From Candidatus Egaibacter danicus (GTDB lineage: Bacteria; Pseudomonadota; Gammaproteobacteria; Burkholderiales; Burkholderiaceae), in contig JAABRC010000077.1 in NCBI GenBank assembly GCA_011391115.1, forward strand, positions 1 to 8,010: DNA of 8,010 bases, read 5' to 3'. Position 1 is the stretch's first letter. Every line of letters begins with the position of its first letter. The position numbers were made by a program, and so were the translations under genes. The notes under the pieces were generated by a model. It made no database searches. It worked only from the letters and a program-made list of their open reading frames with translations, and was not told where the DNA came from. Shown here in pieces: positions 1 through 6,046 of the stretch.

Positions 1-399
1 ATCGACCGGCTTTCCAGCGCACTGCTGGACTATGGCGATAGCCATGCGGCGTTCACGGTGTCCACCCAGGCCGGGTCTTCGGCCTGGGGCACTCATCAGC
101 AGTTGTCTGCATTGGGGTCCAGCGGCTGGCTGCGTTTTGATTTCCCCTACGCCCATGCGCGACCTACGGCCTGCAGCATTGAGGTGGGTGATGCCTCTAC
201 CGTGGGCTCATTCCCCAGCGCAACCTACGCGTTTGAGCCGGTTAACCAATACACCTTGCAGGTGGAGCGGTTCTCCAGACTGCTGCTGGGCGAATCGGTA
301 CCGAGCTGGCCGATTGAAGACGCGCTCAACACCTTGCGCACCATTGAGGCCCTGTTTGAGTCGGCGCGCAGTGGCTGCTGGCAAACCCTGCCTGTGTAA
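1..399 (+). CDS. Gfo/Idh/MocA-family oxidoreductase, C-terminal part (5' end cut off by window)
   Basis: The frame is open from base 1 to the TAA at 397-399 and gives 132 residues with no start inside the window that would make sense of the fold. The residues match the C-terminal alpha/beta domain of NAD(P)-dependent Gfo/Idh/MocA dehydrogenases. That includes a beta-sheet stretch with 'GSSGWLRFDFPYAHARP' and the family-typical ending, in which an aromatic/Asn-Gln segment ('EPVNQYTLQVERFSRLL') leads to a Pro-rich turn, then 'IEDALNTLRTIEALFESARSG'. The N-terminal Rossmann nucleotide-binding domain and the catalytic Lys lie upstream and cannot be checked. The stop is 17 bases before the amidohydrolase start, so the two genes are probably one transcript. 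The substrate is unknown. Members oxidise sugars, inositols or aromatic semialdehydes; LigC of the protocatechuate 4,5-cleavage route belongs to this family. The family call is firm, the function is open. Confidence 0.85.
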   Translation: MDRLSSALLDYGDSHAAFTVSTQAGSSAWGTHQQLSALGSSGWLRFDFPYAHARPTACSIEVGDASTVGSFPSATYAFEPVNQYTLQVERFSRLLLGESVPSWPIEDALNTLRTIEALFESARSGCWQTLPV

Positions 400-416
400 G
401 TAGAGAGAAGTCATCC

Positions 417-1241
417 ATGAACATAGCGCTTGAACCCCGTATCGACTGCCATGTGCACGTGCTTGACCCTGCCCGTTTCCCTTACACGCCCGATGCCTGG
501 TACAAGCCCCTGCCCATGGAGACCGGCACCCCGGCACAACTGGGTCGGGTGCTGGATGCCCATGGGGTGAGCCACGCCCTCATCGTGGGCCCCAACTCGG
601 GTTATGGCCTGGATAACCGTTGCCTGCTCGACACCATCGCGCAGGGCAAGGGCCGTTACAAGGGCGTCGCGGTGGTTCGCAACGATGCGAGCCATGGCGA
701 GTTGCAAGACCTGCAAGCCGCAGGCATTGTGGGCGTGGCATTCAATGTGGCCCTGCTGGGGGTGGCTTATTACCGCGACATCGGCCCGTTGCTTGAGCGC
801 CTGCGCCAGCTGGGCCTCTGGGCGCAGGTTCAGGTCGAGAAAGACCAGCTGACCGATATGGCCCCCATGCTGCAGGACAGTGGCGCACGCCTGCTGTTTG
901 ACCACTGTGGTCGCCCGGACCCCCGGGCGGGCGTGGGGCAGGCCGGCTTTGCCACGTTGCTGGGGCTGGCCCAGACGGGGCGGGCTTGCGTCAAGCTCTC
1001 CAGCCTGACCAAATGCTCAAACTTGCCTTACCCGTATCCCGATGCCTGGCCCTACGTGCAGGCCTTGCTGGAGGCCTACACGCCGCAAGCGCTGGTTTGG
1101 GCATCTGATTGGCCCTTTTTGCGTGCCCCGGACCGCATTGACTATGGGCCCCTGCAGAGCCTGTTTGAGCAACTGGTGCCGGATGCTGTGGCGCGCCGGG
1201 CTATTCTGTGGGATACCCCAAAACGCCTGTTTGGGTTTTAG
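417..1241 (+). CDS. Amidohydrolase family 2 protein, LigI/COG3618-like (putative lactone hydrolase)
   Basis: The 274-residue protein is a TIM-barrel hydrolase of the amidohydrolase superfamily, close in layout to 2-pyrone-4,6-dicarboxylate lactonase (LigI). Visible motifs are the N-terminal strand with 'DCHVH' (His12 and His14), 'PARFPYTPDAWY' just after it, 'DHCGRPD' at residues 162-168 (LigI has a nearly identical DHMGRPD), 'VKLSS' in the middle and 'WASDWP' at 228-233, whose Asp231 corresponds to the essential Asp at the end of strand 8. The C-terminus 'NPxRLF'-like ending is here 'DTPKRLFGF'. The length is slightly below the usual 280-300 residues because the N-terminus is short. The start at 417 is preceded by a purine-rich AGAGAAG about 8 bases upstream. 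It lies between an oxidoreductase and a LysR regulator, which suggests a small catabolic operon. The likely reaction is hydrolysis of a lactone, acting in the cytoplasm. The exact substrate is not recognisable, and the protein could equally serve a sugar-acid lactone. Confidence 0.85.
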   Translation: MNIALEPRIDCHVHVLDPARFPYTPDAWYKPLPMETGTPAQLGRVLDAHGVSHALIVGPNSGYGLDNRCLLDTIAQGKGRYKGVAVVRNDASHGELQDLQAAGIVGVAFNVALLGVAYYRDIGPLLERLRQLGLWAQVQVEKDQLTDMAPMLQDSGARLLFDHCGRPDPRAGVGQAGFATLLGLAQTGRACVKLSSLTKCSNLPYPYPDAWPYVQALLEAYTPQALVWASDWPFLRAPDRIDYGPLQSLFEQLVPDAVARRAILWDTPKRLFGF

Positions 1242-1257
1242 GCTCGCCGACGGGCCG

Positions 1258-1263
1258 CATAAT
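1258..1263 (+). promoter_or_regulatory. Possible -10 box (CATAAT) for the LysR gene
   Basis: CATAAT differs from the sigma-70 -10 consensus in one base and ends 8 bases before the LysR start codon at 1272. No convincing -35 hexamer is seen at a 16-18 base spacing. If it is used, the transcript would start within about two bases of the ATG. This is weak evidence based only on similarity and position. Confidence 0.3.
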
Positions 1264-1271
1264 CCCGGCGT

Positions 1272-2228
1272 ATGGACAAACTCAAAGCCATTGAATCCTT
1301 TGTTTCCGTGGCCACGCGGGGCAGCCTGACTGCGGCTGCCAATGCCGAAGGTGTGGCGCCCGCCATCATGGGGCGGCGGCTCGATGCGCTGGAAGAGCGC
1401 CTGGGCGTCAAATTGCTGGTTCGCACAACGCGACGCATCACCCTGACCCATGAAGGCAGTGCCTTTCTGGAGGATTGCCAGCGTCTGTTGATCGATTTTG
1501 CCAACGCGGAGGCCAGTGTTTCAGCTGGCGGGGTGAAAGCCAGTGGTCACTTGCGTATCACCGCGCCTGCAGGTTTTGGTCGCCGGCACGTGGCGCCACT
1601 CGTTCCCAAATTCCGCGAGTTGCACCCCGAAGTCACCATTTCACTCAATCTGAGTGACCGGGTGATCGACATTGCCGGGGAGGCTTATGACTGCGCAGTG
1701 CGGGTGGGCGACTTGCCTGACTCATCTCTGGTGAGTGTCCGTCTGGCCGACAACCGGCGCCTGTGTGTGGCCACACCCAAATACCTGCAGCAGCATGGCA
1801 CGCCCCAGCACCCGAGTGAACTGGCCAAATTTGATTGCCTGACACTGTCCAGCGATGCATCCCAGACGCGGGGATGGGCATTCCAGCTTCCGTCCGGGGC
1901 CGAAAAGGTGGCCGATTCCAGCGGTGGCAAGACAAGCCCCGAAGTCATCCACCTCAAACCAGGCGGCCCGCTGGATTGCTCCGATGGCCAGGTCTTGCAT
2001 GACTGGTGTCTGGCAGGGTATGGCATTGCCTGGCGCAGTACCTGGGAAGTGGAGGCCGAAATTGCCTCGGGTCAGCTGGCAGTGGTACTGGAAGAGTTTG
2101 CCGCTCCACCCAATGGCATTTACGCCGTGTTTCCGCAGCGCAAGCACCTGCCGCTGCGCGTGCGGTTGTGGATTGATTTTCTCAAGCACAACTTCAGTCA
2201 ACCCGGTTTCTGGAAGCGTGTCGGATAG
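1272..2228 (+). CDS. LysR-type transcriptional regulator
   Basis: The 318-residue protein has the full LysR architecture. An N-terminal winged helix-turn-helix spans about residues 3-62 ('GSLTAAANAEGVAPAIMGRRLDALEERLGVKLLVRTTRRITLTHEG' region, quoted only for its pattern of small residues, recognition helix and wing). A linker helix follows to about 88, and then a periplasmic-binding-protein-like effector domain beginning at 'SGHLRITAP' and running to about 300. The pattern resembles the CrgA/DHTCR-like subgroup common in Burkholderiales. ATG 1272 is chosen because it gives the canonical 'MDKLKAIESFVSVA' N-terminus. It lies 30 bases after the amidohydrolase gene and points the same way, not divergently as many LysR regulators do. 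It may control the upstream catabolic genes, or targets outside the window. The effector is unknown. The family call is very firm, the regulon is inference. Confidence 0.93.
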   Translation: MDKLKAIESFVSVATRGSLTAAANAEGVAPAIMGRRLDALEERLGVKLLVRTTRRITLTHEGSAFLEDCQRLLIDFANAEASVSAGGVKASGHLRITAPAGFGRRHVAPLVPKFRELHPEVTISLNLSDRVIDIAGEAYDCAVRVGDLPDSSLVSVRLADNRRLCVATPKYLQQHGTPQHPSELAKFDCLTLSSDASQTRGWAFQLPSGAEKVADSSGGKTSPEVIHLKPGGPLDCSDGQVLHDWCLAGYGIAWRSTWEVEAEIASGQLAVVLEEFAAPPNGIYAVFPQRKHLPLRVRLWIDFLKHNFSQPGFWKRVG

Positions 2229-2243
2229 CAACAGGGCGACCCG

Positions 2244-2249
2244 TAAAAT
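2244..2249 (+). promoter_or_regulatory. argS: Possible -10 box (TAAAAT) for argS
   Basis: TAAAAT matches five of six sigma-70 -10 positions and ends 6 bases before the argS ATG at 2256, so a usual start point would fall on or next to the A of the ATG. The -35 region (around 2220-2226) is poor and there is no extended -10 TG. No ribosome binding site lies in the 27-base gap after the LysR stop, which is compatible with a leaderless message. Tentative. Confidence 0.35.
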
Positions 2250-2255
2250 CAGCAC

Positions 2256-3929
2256 ATGCTCTCAGTTAAACAAGATTTACTCGGCTGCCTGGCGGCCGAG
2301 CTGGAAAAGTTGTTACCCGGTGCGGGTGAAAAAGCGGCTTTCGAGTCGCCCAAAGTTGCTGCACACGGTGATTTAGCCTCCACAGCGGCCATGCAACTGG
2401 CCAAAACATTGAAGAAAAATCCGCGTCAGGCCGCAGAGGAGCTGCGTGAGGCGCTATTGAATTCAGAGCATTTCCAGCGTTGGGTGGAGGCGGTGGATAT
2501 TGCCGGCCCTGGCTTCATCAATATCCGGCTCAAGCCAGAGGCCAAGCAGCAGATCGTGCGCGAAGTGCTTGGCGCGGGCGCGGGCTTCGGTCAGCAGCCA
2601 TCGTGTGGCCAGCGCATGCTGGTGGAGTTTGTATCTGCCAACCCCACCGGCCCGCTGCACGTGGGCCATGGCCGGCAGGCCGCTCTGGGTGATGCCATCT
2701 GTAACCTGTCGGCCACGCAAGGCTGGGATGTGTACCGCGAGTTCTATTACAACGATGCCGGTGTGCAGATTGCCACGCTGGCCATCAGCACCCAGTTGCG
2801 CGCCAAAGGCTTCAAGCCGGGCGACGCCGAGTGGCCCGAGGCGGCCTACAACGGGGACTACATTGCTGACATTGCCGCCGATTTTCTGGCGAAAAAGACG
2901 GTCCGCTCAGACGACCGCGAGTTCACGGCATCGGGCGATGTGGACGCGCTGGATGACATCCGCCTGTTCGCCGTGGCCTACCTGCGCCACGAGCAGGACC
3001 TGGACCTGAAGGCTTTCGCCGTCCAGTTTGACAACTACTACCTGGAATCCAGCCTGTACCTCAGTGGCAAGGTGGACGCCTGCGTGAAGAAGCTGGTCGA
3101 TGCCGGCAAAACCTACGAGCATGACGGTGCACTCTGGTTGAGGTCCACCGAATACGGTGACGACAAGGACCGCGTCATGCGCAAGGGCGACGGCTCTTAC
3201 ACATATTTTGTGCCCGACGTGGCGTATCACATCACCAAATGGGAGCGCGGTTTTGCCCGGGTGGTCAACATTCAGGGAACGGATCACCATGGCACGATTG
3301 CCCGGGTGCGTGCCGGCCTTCAGGCGGTGAACATGGGTATCCCGCTGGGGTACCCTGACTACGTGCTGCACACCATGATCCGTGTCATGCGCGGTGGCGA
3401 AGAGGTAAAAATCTCCAAGCGCTCGGGTTCCTACGTGACTTTGCGGGACCTGATCGAGTGGACCAGCAAGGATGCGGTGCGGTTTTTCCTGCTCAGTCGC
3501 AAGCCCGACACGGAATACGTGTTTGATGTGGATCTGGCGCTGGCGCAAAACAACGACAACCCGGTGTATTACGTGCAATATGCCCACGCCCGCATCTGTT
3601 CGGTGCTGGCCAGCTGGGGTGGCGATGTGGCGAAGTTGAAAGACGTCGCCCTCACGCCACTGCAAAGCCCGCAGGCGCATGCCTTGATGCTGCAGCTGGC
3701 CAAATACCCTGAAATGCTGACGGCCGCTGCGAAAGACTTCGCGCCCCATGATGTAACTTTTTATCTCCGCGATCTCGCGGCGACTTATCACAGTTACTAT
3801 GATGCCGAGCGGATTTTGGTGGACGATGAAGCGGTGAAGCTGGCGCGCCTGGCGCTGGTCGCCGCGACGGCGCAGGTTTTGAACAATGGCTTGGCCGTGT
3901 TGGGCGTGAGCGCCCCGACAAGAATGTAA
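2256..3929 (+). CDS. argS: Arginyl-tRNA synthetase
   Basis: This class I aminoacyl-tRNA synthetase charges tRNA-Arg with arginine using ATP in the cytoplasm. The 557 residues are close to the normal size for betaproteobacterial ArgS. An N-terminal Add-1 tRNA-recognition domain (about 1-95, ending in 'GPGFINIRL') is followed by the catalytic Rossmann fold opening with '[20 protein letters not shown]', where HVGH at 135-138 is the HIGH signature. 'KISKRSG' at 385-391 is the KMSKS-type loop. The DALR anticodon-binding domain fills the C-terminus from about 435, with the typical '[23 protein letters not shown]' ending. '[13 protein letters not shown]' and 'GTDHHG' are further ArgS-specific blocks. 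The start at 2256 gives the expected N-terminus. No ribosome binding site is visible; see the -10 box just upstream. The SPOR-domain gene follows after 17 bases, a linkage also known from argS-ftsN in pseudomonads. Confidence 0.98.
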   Translation: MLSVKQDLLGCLAAELEKLLPGAGEKAAFESPKVAAHGDLASTAAMQLAKTLKKNPRQAAEELREALLNSEHFQRWVEAVDIAGPGFINIRLKPEAKQQIVREVLGAGAGFGQQPSCGQRMLVEFVSANPTGPLHVGHGRQAALGDAICNLSATQGWDVYREFYYNDAGVQIATLAISTQLRAKGFKPGDAEWPEAAYNGDYIADIAADFLAKKTVRSDDREFTASGDVDALDDIRLFAVAYLRHEQDLDLKAFAVQFDNYYLESSLYLSGKVDACVKKLVDAGKTYEHDGALWLRSTEYGDDKDRVMRKGDGSYTYFVPDVAYHITKWERGFARVVNIQGTDHHGTIARVRAGLQAVNMGIPLGYPDYVLHTMIRVMRGGEEVKISKRSGSYVTLRDLIEWTSKDAVRFFLLSRKPDTEYVFDVDLALAQNNDNPVYYVQYAHARICSVLASWGGDVAKLKDVALTPLQSPQAHALMLQLAKYPEMLTAAAKDFAPHDVTFYLRDLAATYHSYYDAERILVDDEAVKLARLALVAATAQVLNNGLAVLGVSAPTRM

Positions 3930-3946
3930 GGACACTGAAGGTCACT

Positions 3947-4582
3947 ATGGTTTCCATTGCGAAAAAATCGGTCATGAAATATCAGCTGGGCGGAACATTT
4001 CTCGGCTTTGTCGTTGGTGTGGTCTTCGGGCTGGCGGCTGCTCTGGCCGTGGCCGTTTATGTCACCAAGGTACCCATCCCCTTTGTTACCAAAATGCAAA
4101 GCCGCACGGCGGACCAGGATGCGGCTGAAGCCAAAAAGAACAAGGACTGGGATCCCAATGCGCCCCTGTATGGCAAAACACCGGTGAAGCCAATGGGTAC
4201 TGCGTCTGCCGCCTCCGGTGGGGCGGTGACGTCCTCCCCCGGTGAACCCGCACCAGCGACCCCCAGGGTTGACGCCAAACCGGCTGCGTCGGCCGATCCA
4301 CTGGGCGATCTTGCGCGAGCCAGGTCTTCCGGTGGCGCTGTTGAGCCGTTTGCCTATTTCGTCCAGGTCGGTGCTTTCAAGACGGTGGAAGACGCCGAGG
4401 CCCAACGGGCCAAGGTATCACTGACCGGTGTGGAGGCCAAGGTGTCGGAGCGGGAGCAGGCAGGGCGTACGGTATTTCGTGTTCGCGCGGGACCTTTTGA
4501 CCGCAAAGACGACGCCGACAAGACCAAAGACAAACTGGAAGTCGCCGGGTTCGACACGGCCATCGTGCGTGTCCAGCGCTGA
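3947..4582 (+). CDS. Membrane-anchored SPOR-domain protein, FtsN-like
   Basis: The 211-residue protein has a short cytoplasmic N-terminus (MVSIAKKSVMKYQ) and one Gly/Ala/Val-rich transmembrane helix at about residues 14-38. A flexible Ala/Pro/Ser-rich periplasmic linker (about 60-130) follows, then a C-terminal SPOR domain (about 134-211) with 'YFVQVGAF' around residue 142 and 'FRVRAGPF' at 177-184. SPOR domains bind denuded septal peptidoglycan, and the layout is that of FtsN, the late division protein that activates septal synthesis. The location after argS supports this, since ftsN follows argS in pseudomonads. The juxtamembrane 'VPIPFVTK' and 'DPNAPLYGK' blocks are, from memory, shared with betaproteobacterial relatives. 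There is no cysteine, so the SPOR disulfide of E. coli FtsN is absent. ATG 3947 has GAAGG five bases upstream; ATG 3974 is a weaker alternative. It could be another SPOR protein rather than the true FtsN, so no symbol is given. Confidence 0.88.
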   Translation: MVSIAKKSVMKYQLGGTFLGFVVGVVFGLAAALAVAVYVTKVPIPFVTKMQSRTADQDAAEAKKNKDWDPNAPLYGKTPVKPMGTASAASGGAVTSSPGEPAPATPRVDAKPAASADPLGDLARARSSGGAVEPFAYFVQVGAFKTVEDAEAQRAKVSLTGVEAKVSEREQAGRTVFRVRAGPFDRKDDADKTKDKLEVAGFDTAIVRVQR

Positions 4583-4630
4583 AACAGCGGTGATTGAACC
4601 ATTGAACCGGACTGGGGTCTGACTTTTTTT

Positions 4631-4636
4631 CAGGAG
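4631..4636 (+). promoter_or_regulatory. dsbA: Strong ribosome binding site for dsbA
   Basis: CAGGAG lies 9 bases before the dsbA ATG at 4646, the best Shine-Dalgarno match near any start in the window. It follows a run of seven T (4624-4630). I could not find a stable GC-rich stem directly before this T run, so I do not call a terminator. Confidence 0.7.
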
Positions 4637-4645
4637 TATTTTGAG

Positions 4646-5323
4646 ATGAAGCGTCGCGATTTTTCTCTGGCTGTTGGTTCTTCCGTGCTGACGGTTGGCA
4701 CGGTGATGTTGCCCGTGGTGCAGGCCCAGACCACGACTGCGCCCCAGGTTCTCGGCAAAAAACCCGCCGCGGGCGACGATTTTCTGGTGCTGGACAAACA
4801 GGTCGGAGTGGAAGCCCCGCAGGGCAAGGTGGAGGTGGTGGAGTTCTTCTGGTACGAGTGCCCGCACTGCAACTCGTTTGAGCCTGCCCTGGAGGCCTGG
4901 ATCAGGCGTGCGCCCAAAGAAGTTGCCGTGCGCCGTGTACCGGTATCGTTCAGGGATGACTTTGTTCCGTTGCAGCGTCTTTACTACGCCATTGAAGCCA
5001 TGGGGCTGGTGGACAAGCTGCATGGCAAGGTGTTCCAGGCCATTCATGTGGAAAGACAGGCGCTCAAAAAGCCGGAGGCCATTGCGGACTGGGTGGCCAA
5101 ACAGGGCGTGGACAAAGCCAAATTCATGGAGCAGTTCAACTCGTTCTCGGTGGCTGCCAAGGTCAACAAGGCCACCCAACTGCAGAACGCCTATAAAGTC
5201 GAAGGGGTGCCTGCTCTGGGCGTGGCTGGCCGGTTTTATACCGACGGAACGCAGGCCAAGAGCATGGAGCGGGCGTTGCAGGTTGTGGATTACCTGATTG
5301 CCGAGGTCCGGGCCGGCCGCTGA
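4646..5323 (+). CDS. dsbA: Periplasmic thiol:disulfide oxidoreductase DsbA
   Basis: DsbA introduces disulfide bonds into exported proteins in the periplasm and is reoxidised by DsbB. The 225-residue precursor has a signal peptide of about 27 residues (cleavage likely after 'VVQA'). The mature thioredoxin-fold domain carries an inserted helical domain. The active site is 'FFWYECPHC' with Cys72-Pro73-His74-Cys75, the same CPHC as E. coli DsbA. The cis-proline loop is 'EGVPALGV' with Pro189. The start at 4646 has CAGGAG at a 9-base distance. The signal peptide begins MKRRDFSL, close to the twin-arginine pattern, which is unusual for this enzyme. The 63-base gap to the SPOR gene suggests either partial co-transcription or a promoter of its own. 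Downstream lies lptA. In E. coli, DsbA is needed for correct disulfides in LptD, the outer-membrane end of the Lpt machine, so the neighbourhood makes sense, though this is inference. Confidence 0.95.
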   Translation: MKRRDFSLAVGSSVLTVGTVMLPVVQAQTTTAPQVLGKKPAAGDDFLVLDKQVGVEAPQGKVEVVEFFWYECPHCNSFEPALEAWIRRAPKEVAVRRVPVSFRDDFVPLQRLYYAIEAMGLVDKLHGKVFQAIHVERQALKKPEAIADWVAKQGVDKAKFMEQFNSFSVAAKVNKATQLQNAYKVEGVPALGVAGRFYTDGTQAKSMERALQVVDYLIAEVRAGR

Positions 5324-5345
5324 TTTTCAGCAAGTAGGGCGGCTG

Positions 5346-5361
5346 GTGCGTCACGACGCAC
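5346..5361 (+). repeat. Perfect 6-base inverted repeat in the dsbA-lptA gap
   Basis: GTGCGT (5346-5351) and ACGCAC (5356-5361) form a perfect dyad around CACG, 22 bases after the dsbA stop. No T run follows, so it is not a classical terminator. It overlaps where a -35 element for the TACAAT box at 5372 would lie, so an operator role is possible but unproven. Confidence 0.5.
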
Positions 5362-5371
5362 GATCGGCCGC

Positions 5372-5377
5372 TACAAT
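5372..5377 (+). promoter_or_regulatory. Possible -10 box (TACAAT) of an lptA-lptB promoter
   Basis: TACAAT matches five of six sigma-70 -10 bases. It would start transcription near 5384, giving a leader of about 30 bases before the lptA ATG at 5414. The best -35 candidate at a 16-base spacing is GTCACG (5350-5355), only three of six matches. This is the most plausible promoter in the window, because lptA begins a new functional group after a 90-base gap. Confidence 0.45.
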
Positions 5378-5379
5378 CA

Positions 5380-5413
5380 AAAGGCAGGATTTCGCTGCAA
5401 GAATCATGCCTTT
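5380..5413 (+). repeat. Inverted repeat bracketing the lptA leader
   Basis: AAAGGCA (5380-5386) and TGCCTTT (5407-5413) are a perfect 7-base inverted repeat separated by 20 bases, the second arm abutting the lptA ATG. In a transcript reading through from dsbA, the pair would place a stem right before the start codon. A transcript from the TACAAT box would lose most of the first arm. No clear ribosome binding site lies between the arms at a usual distance. Confidence 0.45.
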
Positions 5414-6046
5414 ATGAAGCCCTCATTGATCAAAATTTCCCTGCTGCTGGCATGCATCCTGCTGTCGGGCGTGGCGTTTGCCGAAAAGGCGGACCGCGAC
5501 AAGCCCATGAATATCGAGGCCGACAACCTGCGGCAGGATGACCTGAAGCAAACCAGTGTCTTCTCCGGTCGCGTGGTATTGACCAAGGGCACCATCGTTG
5601 TCCGCGGTGGCCAGCTGACCGTGCGCCAGGACCCACAGGGTTACCAATATGCAACCGTGCTGGCCGAGCCCGGCAAGCTCGCCTTTTATCGTCAAAAGCG
5701 CGAAGGGGTGGACGAATACATTGAAGGTGAAGGTGAAACCATTGAATACGATGGCCGGGCCGATACCGTGAAATTCATCAAGCGGGCGCAATTGCGTCGC
5801 TACATCGGCTCCAGGCTCAACGACGAGATGACCGGCGGCGTCATCTCCTATGACAACACCACCGAAGTGTTCAACATTGATGGTGGGGCTACCACCGGCT
5901 CACCGGCTGGCACGGGCGGGCGGGTTCGCGCCATGCTGACCCCCAAGCCCTCAGCCTCGGCGTCGCAGCCCAAGCCAGCGGATGCAGTAACTTTGCCCGC
6001 ACCGGTTCTGCGTGCCACCCCCGCGCTGGGAGCGGGCGCCAAGTGA
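5414..6046 (+). CDS. lptA: Lipopolysaccharide export periplasmic protein LptA (OstA-like)
   Basis: LptA forms the periplasmic bridge that carries LPS from the inner-membrane LptBFGC complex to LptDE in the outer membrane. The 210-residue precursor has a Sec signal peptide with cleavage after 'GVAFA' (about residue 23). The mature N-terminus 'EKADRDKPMNIEADNLRQDD' is the classical OstA/LptA beginning. A beta-jellyroll with repeated short strands follows ('SVFSGRVVLTKGTIVVRGGQL', then 'YIEGEGETIEYDGRADTVKF'), up to about residue 165. The last 45 residues are Ala/Pro/Ser-rich and probably disordered. ATG 5414 is the only start compatible with the signal peptide. It lacks a good ribosome binding site and overlaps a three-codon reading frame starting at 5406. 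Its stop overlaps the lptB start by four bases, so the two are translationally coupled. The usual upstream partner lptC is not adjacent. Confidence 0.95.
   Translation: MKPSLIKISLLLACILLSGVAFAEKADRDKPMNIEADNLRQDDLKQTSVFSGRVVLTKGTIVVRGGQLTVRQDPQGYQYATVLAEPGKLAFYRQKREGVDEYIEGEGETIEYDGRADTVKFIKRAQLRRYIGSRLNDEMTGGVISYDNTTEVFNIDGGATTGSPAGTGGRVRAMLTPKPSASASQPKPADAVTLPAPVLRATPALGAGAK

Noticed and set aside
417..905. Minus-strand frame (411-905) opposite the amidohydrolase
   Set aside because: The plus-strand product has the complete LigI-like motif set; the antisense product has none.
2907..3935. 342-codon open frame on the minus strand opposite argS
   Set aside because: It lies entirely over argS, whose motifs are unmistakable. 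Long antisense frames are expected in GC-rich genes, and its translation shows no recognisable domain.
4593..4630. Tandem ATTGAACC repeat (4593-4608) and a run of seven T (4624-4630) as a terminator after the SPOR gene
   Set aside because: No stable stem could be found just before the T run. Two adjacent 8-base copies are easily due to chance.
4695..4712. Near match to a sigma-54 promoter, TTGGCACG followed by TTGC
   Set aside because: The GG and GC elements are 12 bases apart rather than 10, and the site lies inside the dsbA signal-peptide coding region.
5444..5458. Possible lipobox (LLAC, Cys14) in the LptA signal peptide
   Set aside because: The hydrophobic stretch before it is too short, with a Lys at position 7. 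A clear signal peptidase I site (AFA before Glu) follows, as expected for LptA.
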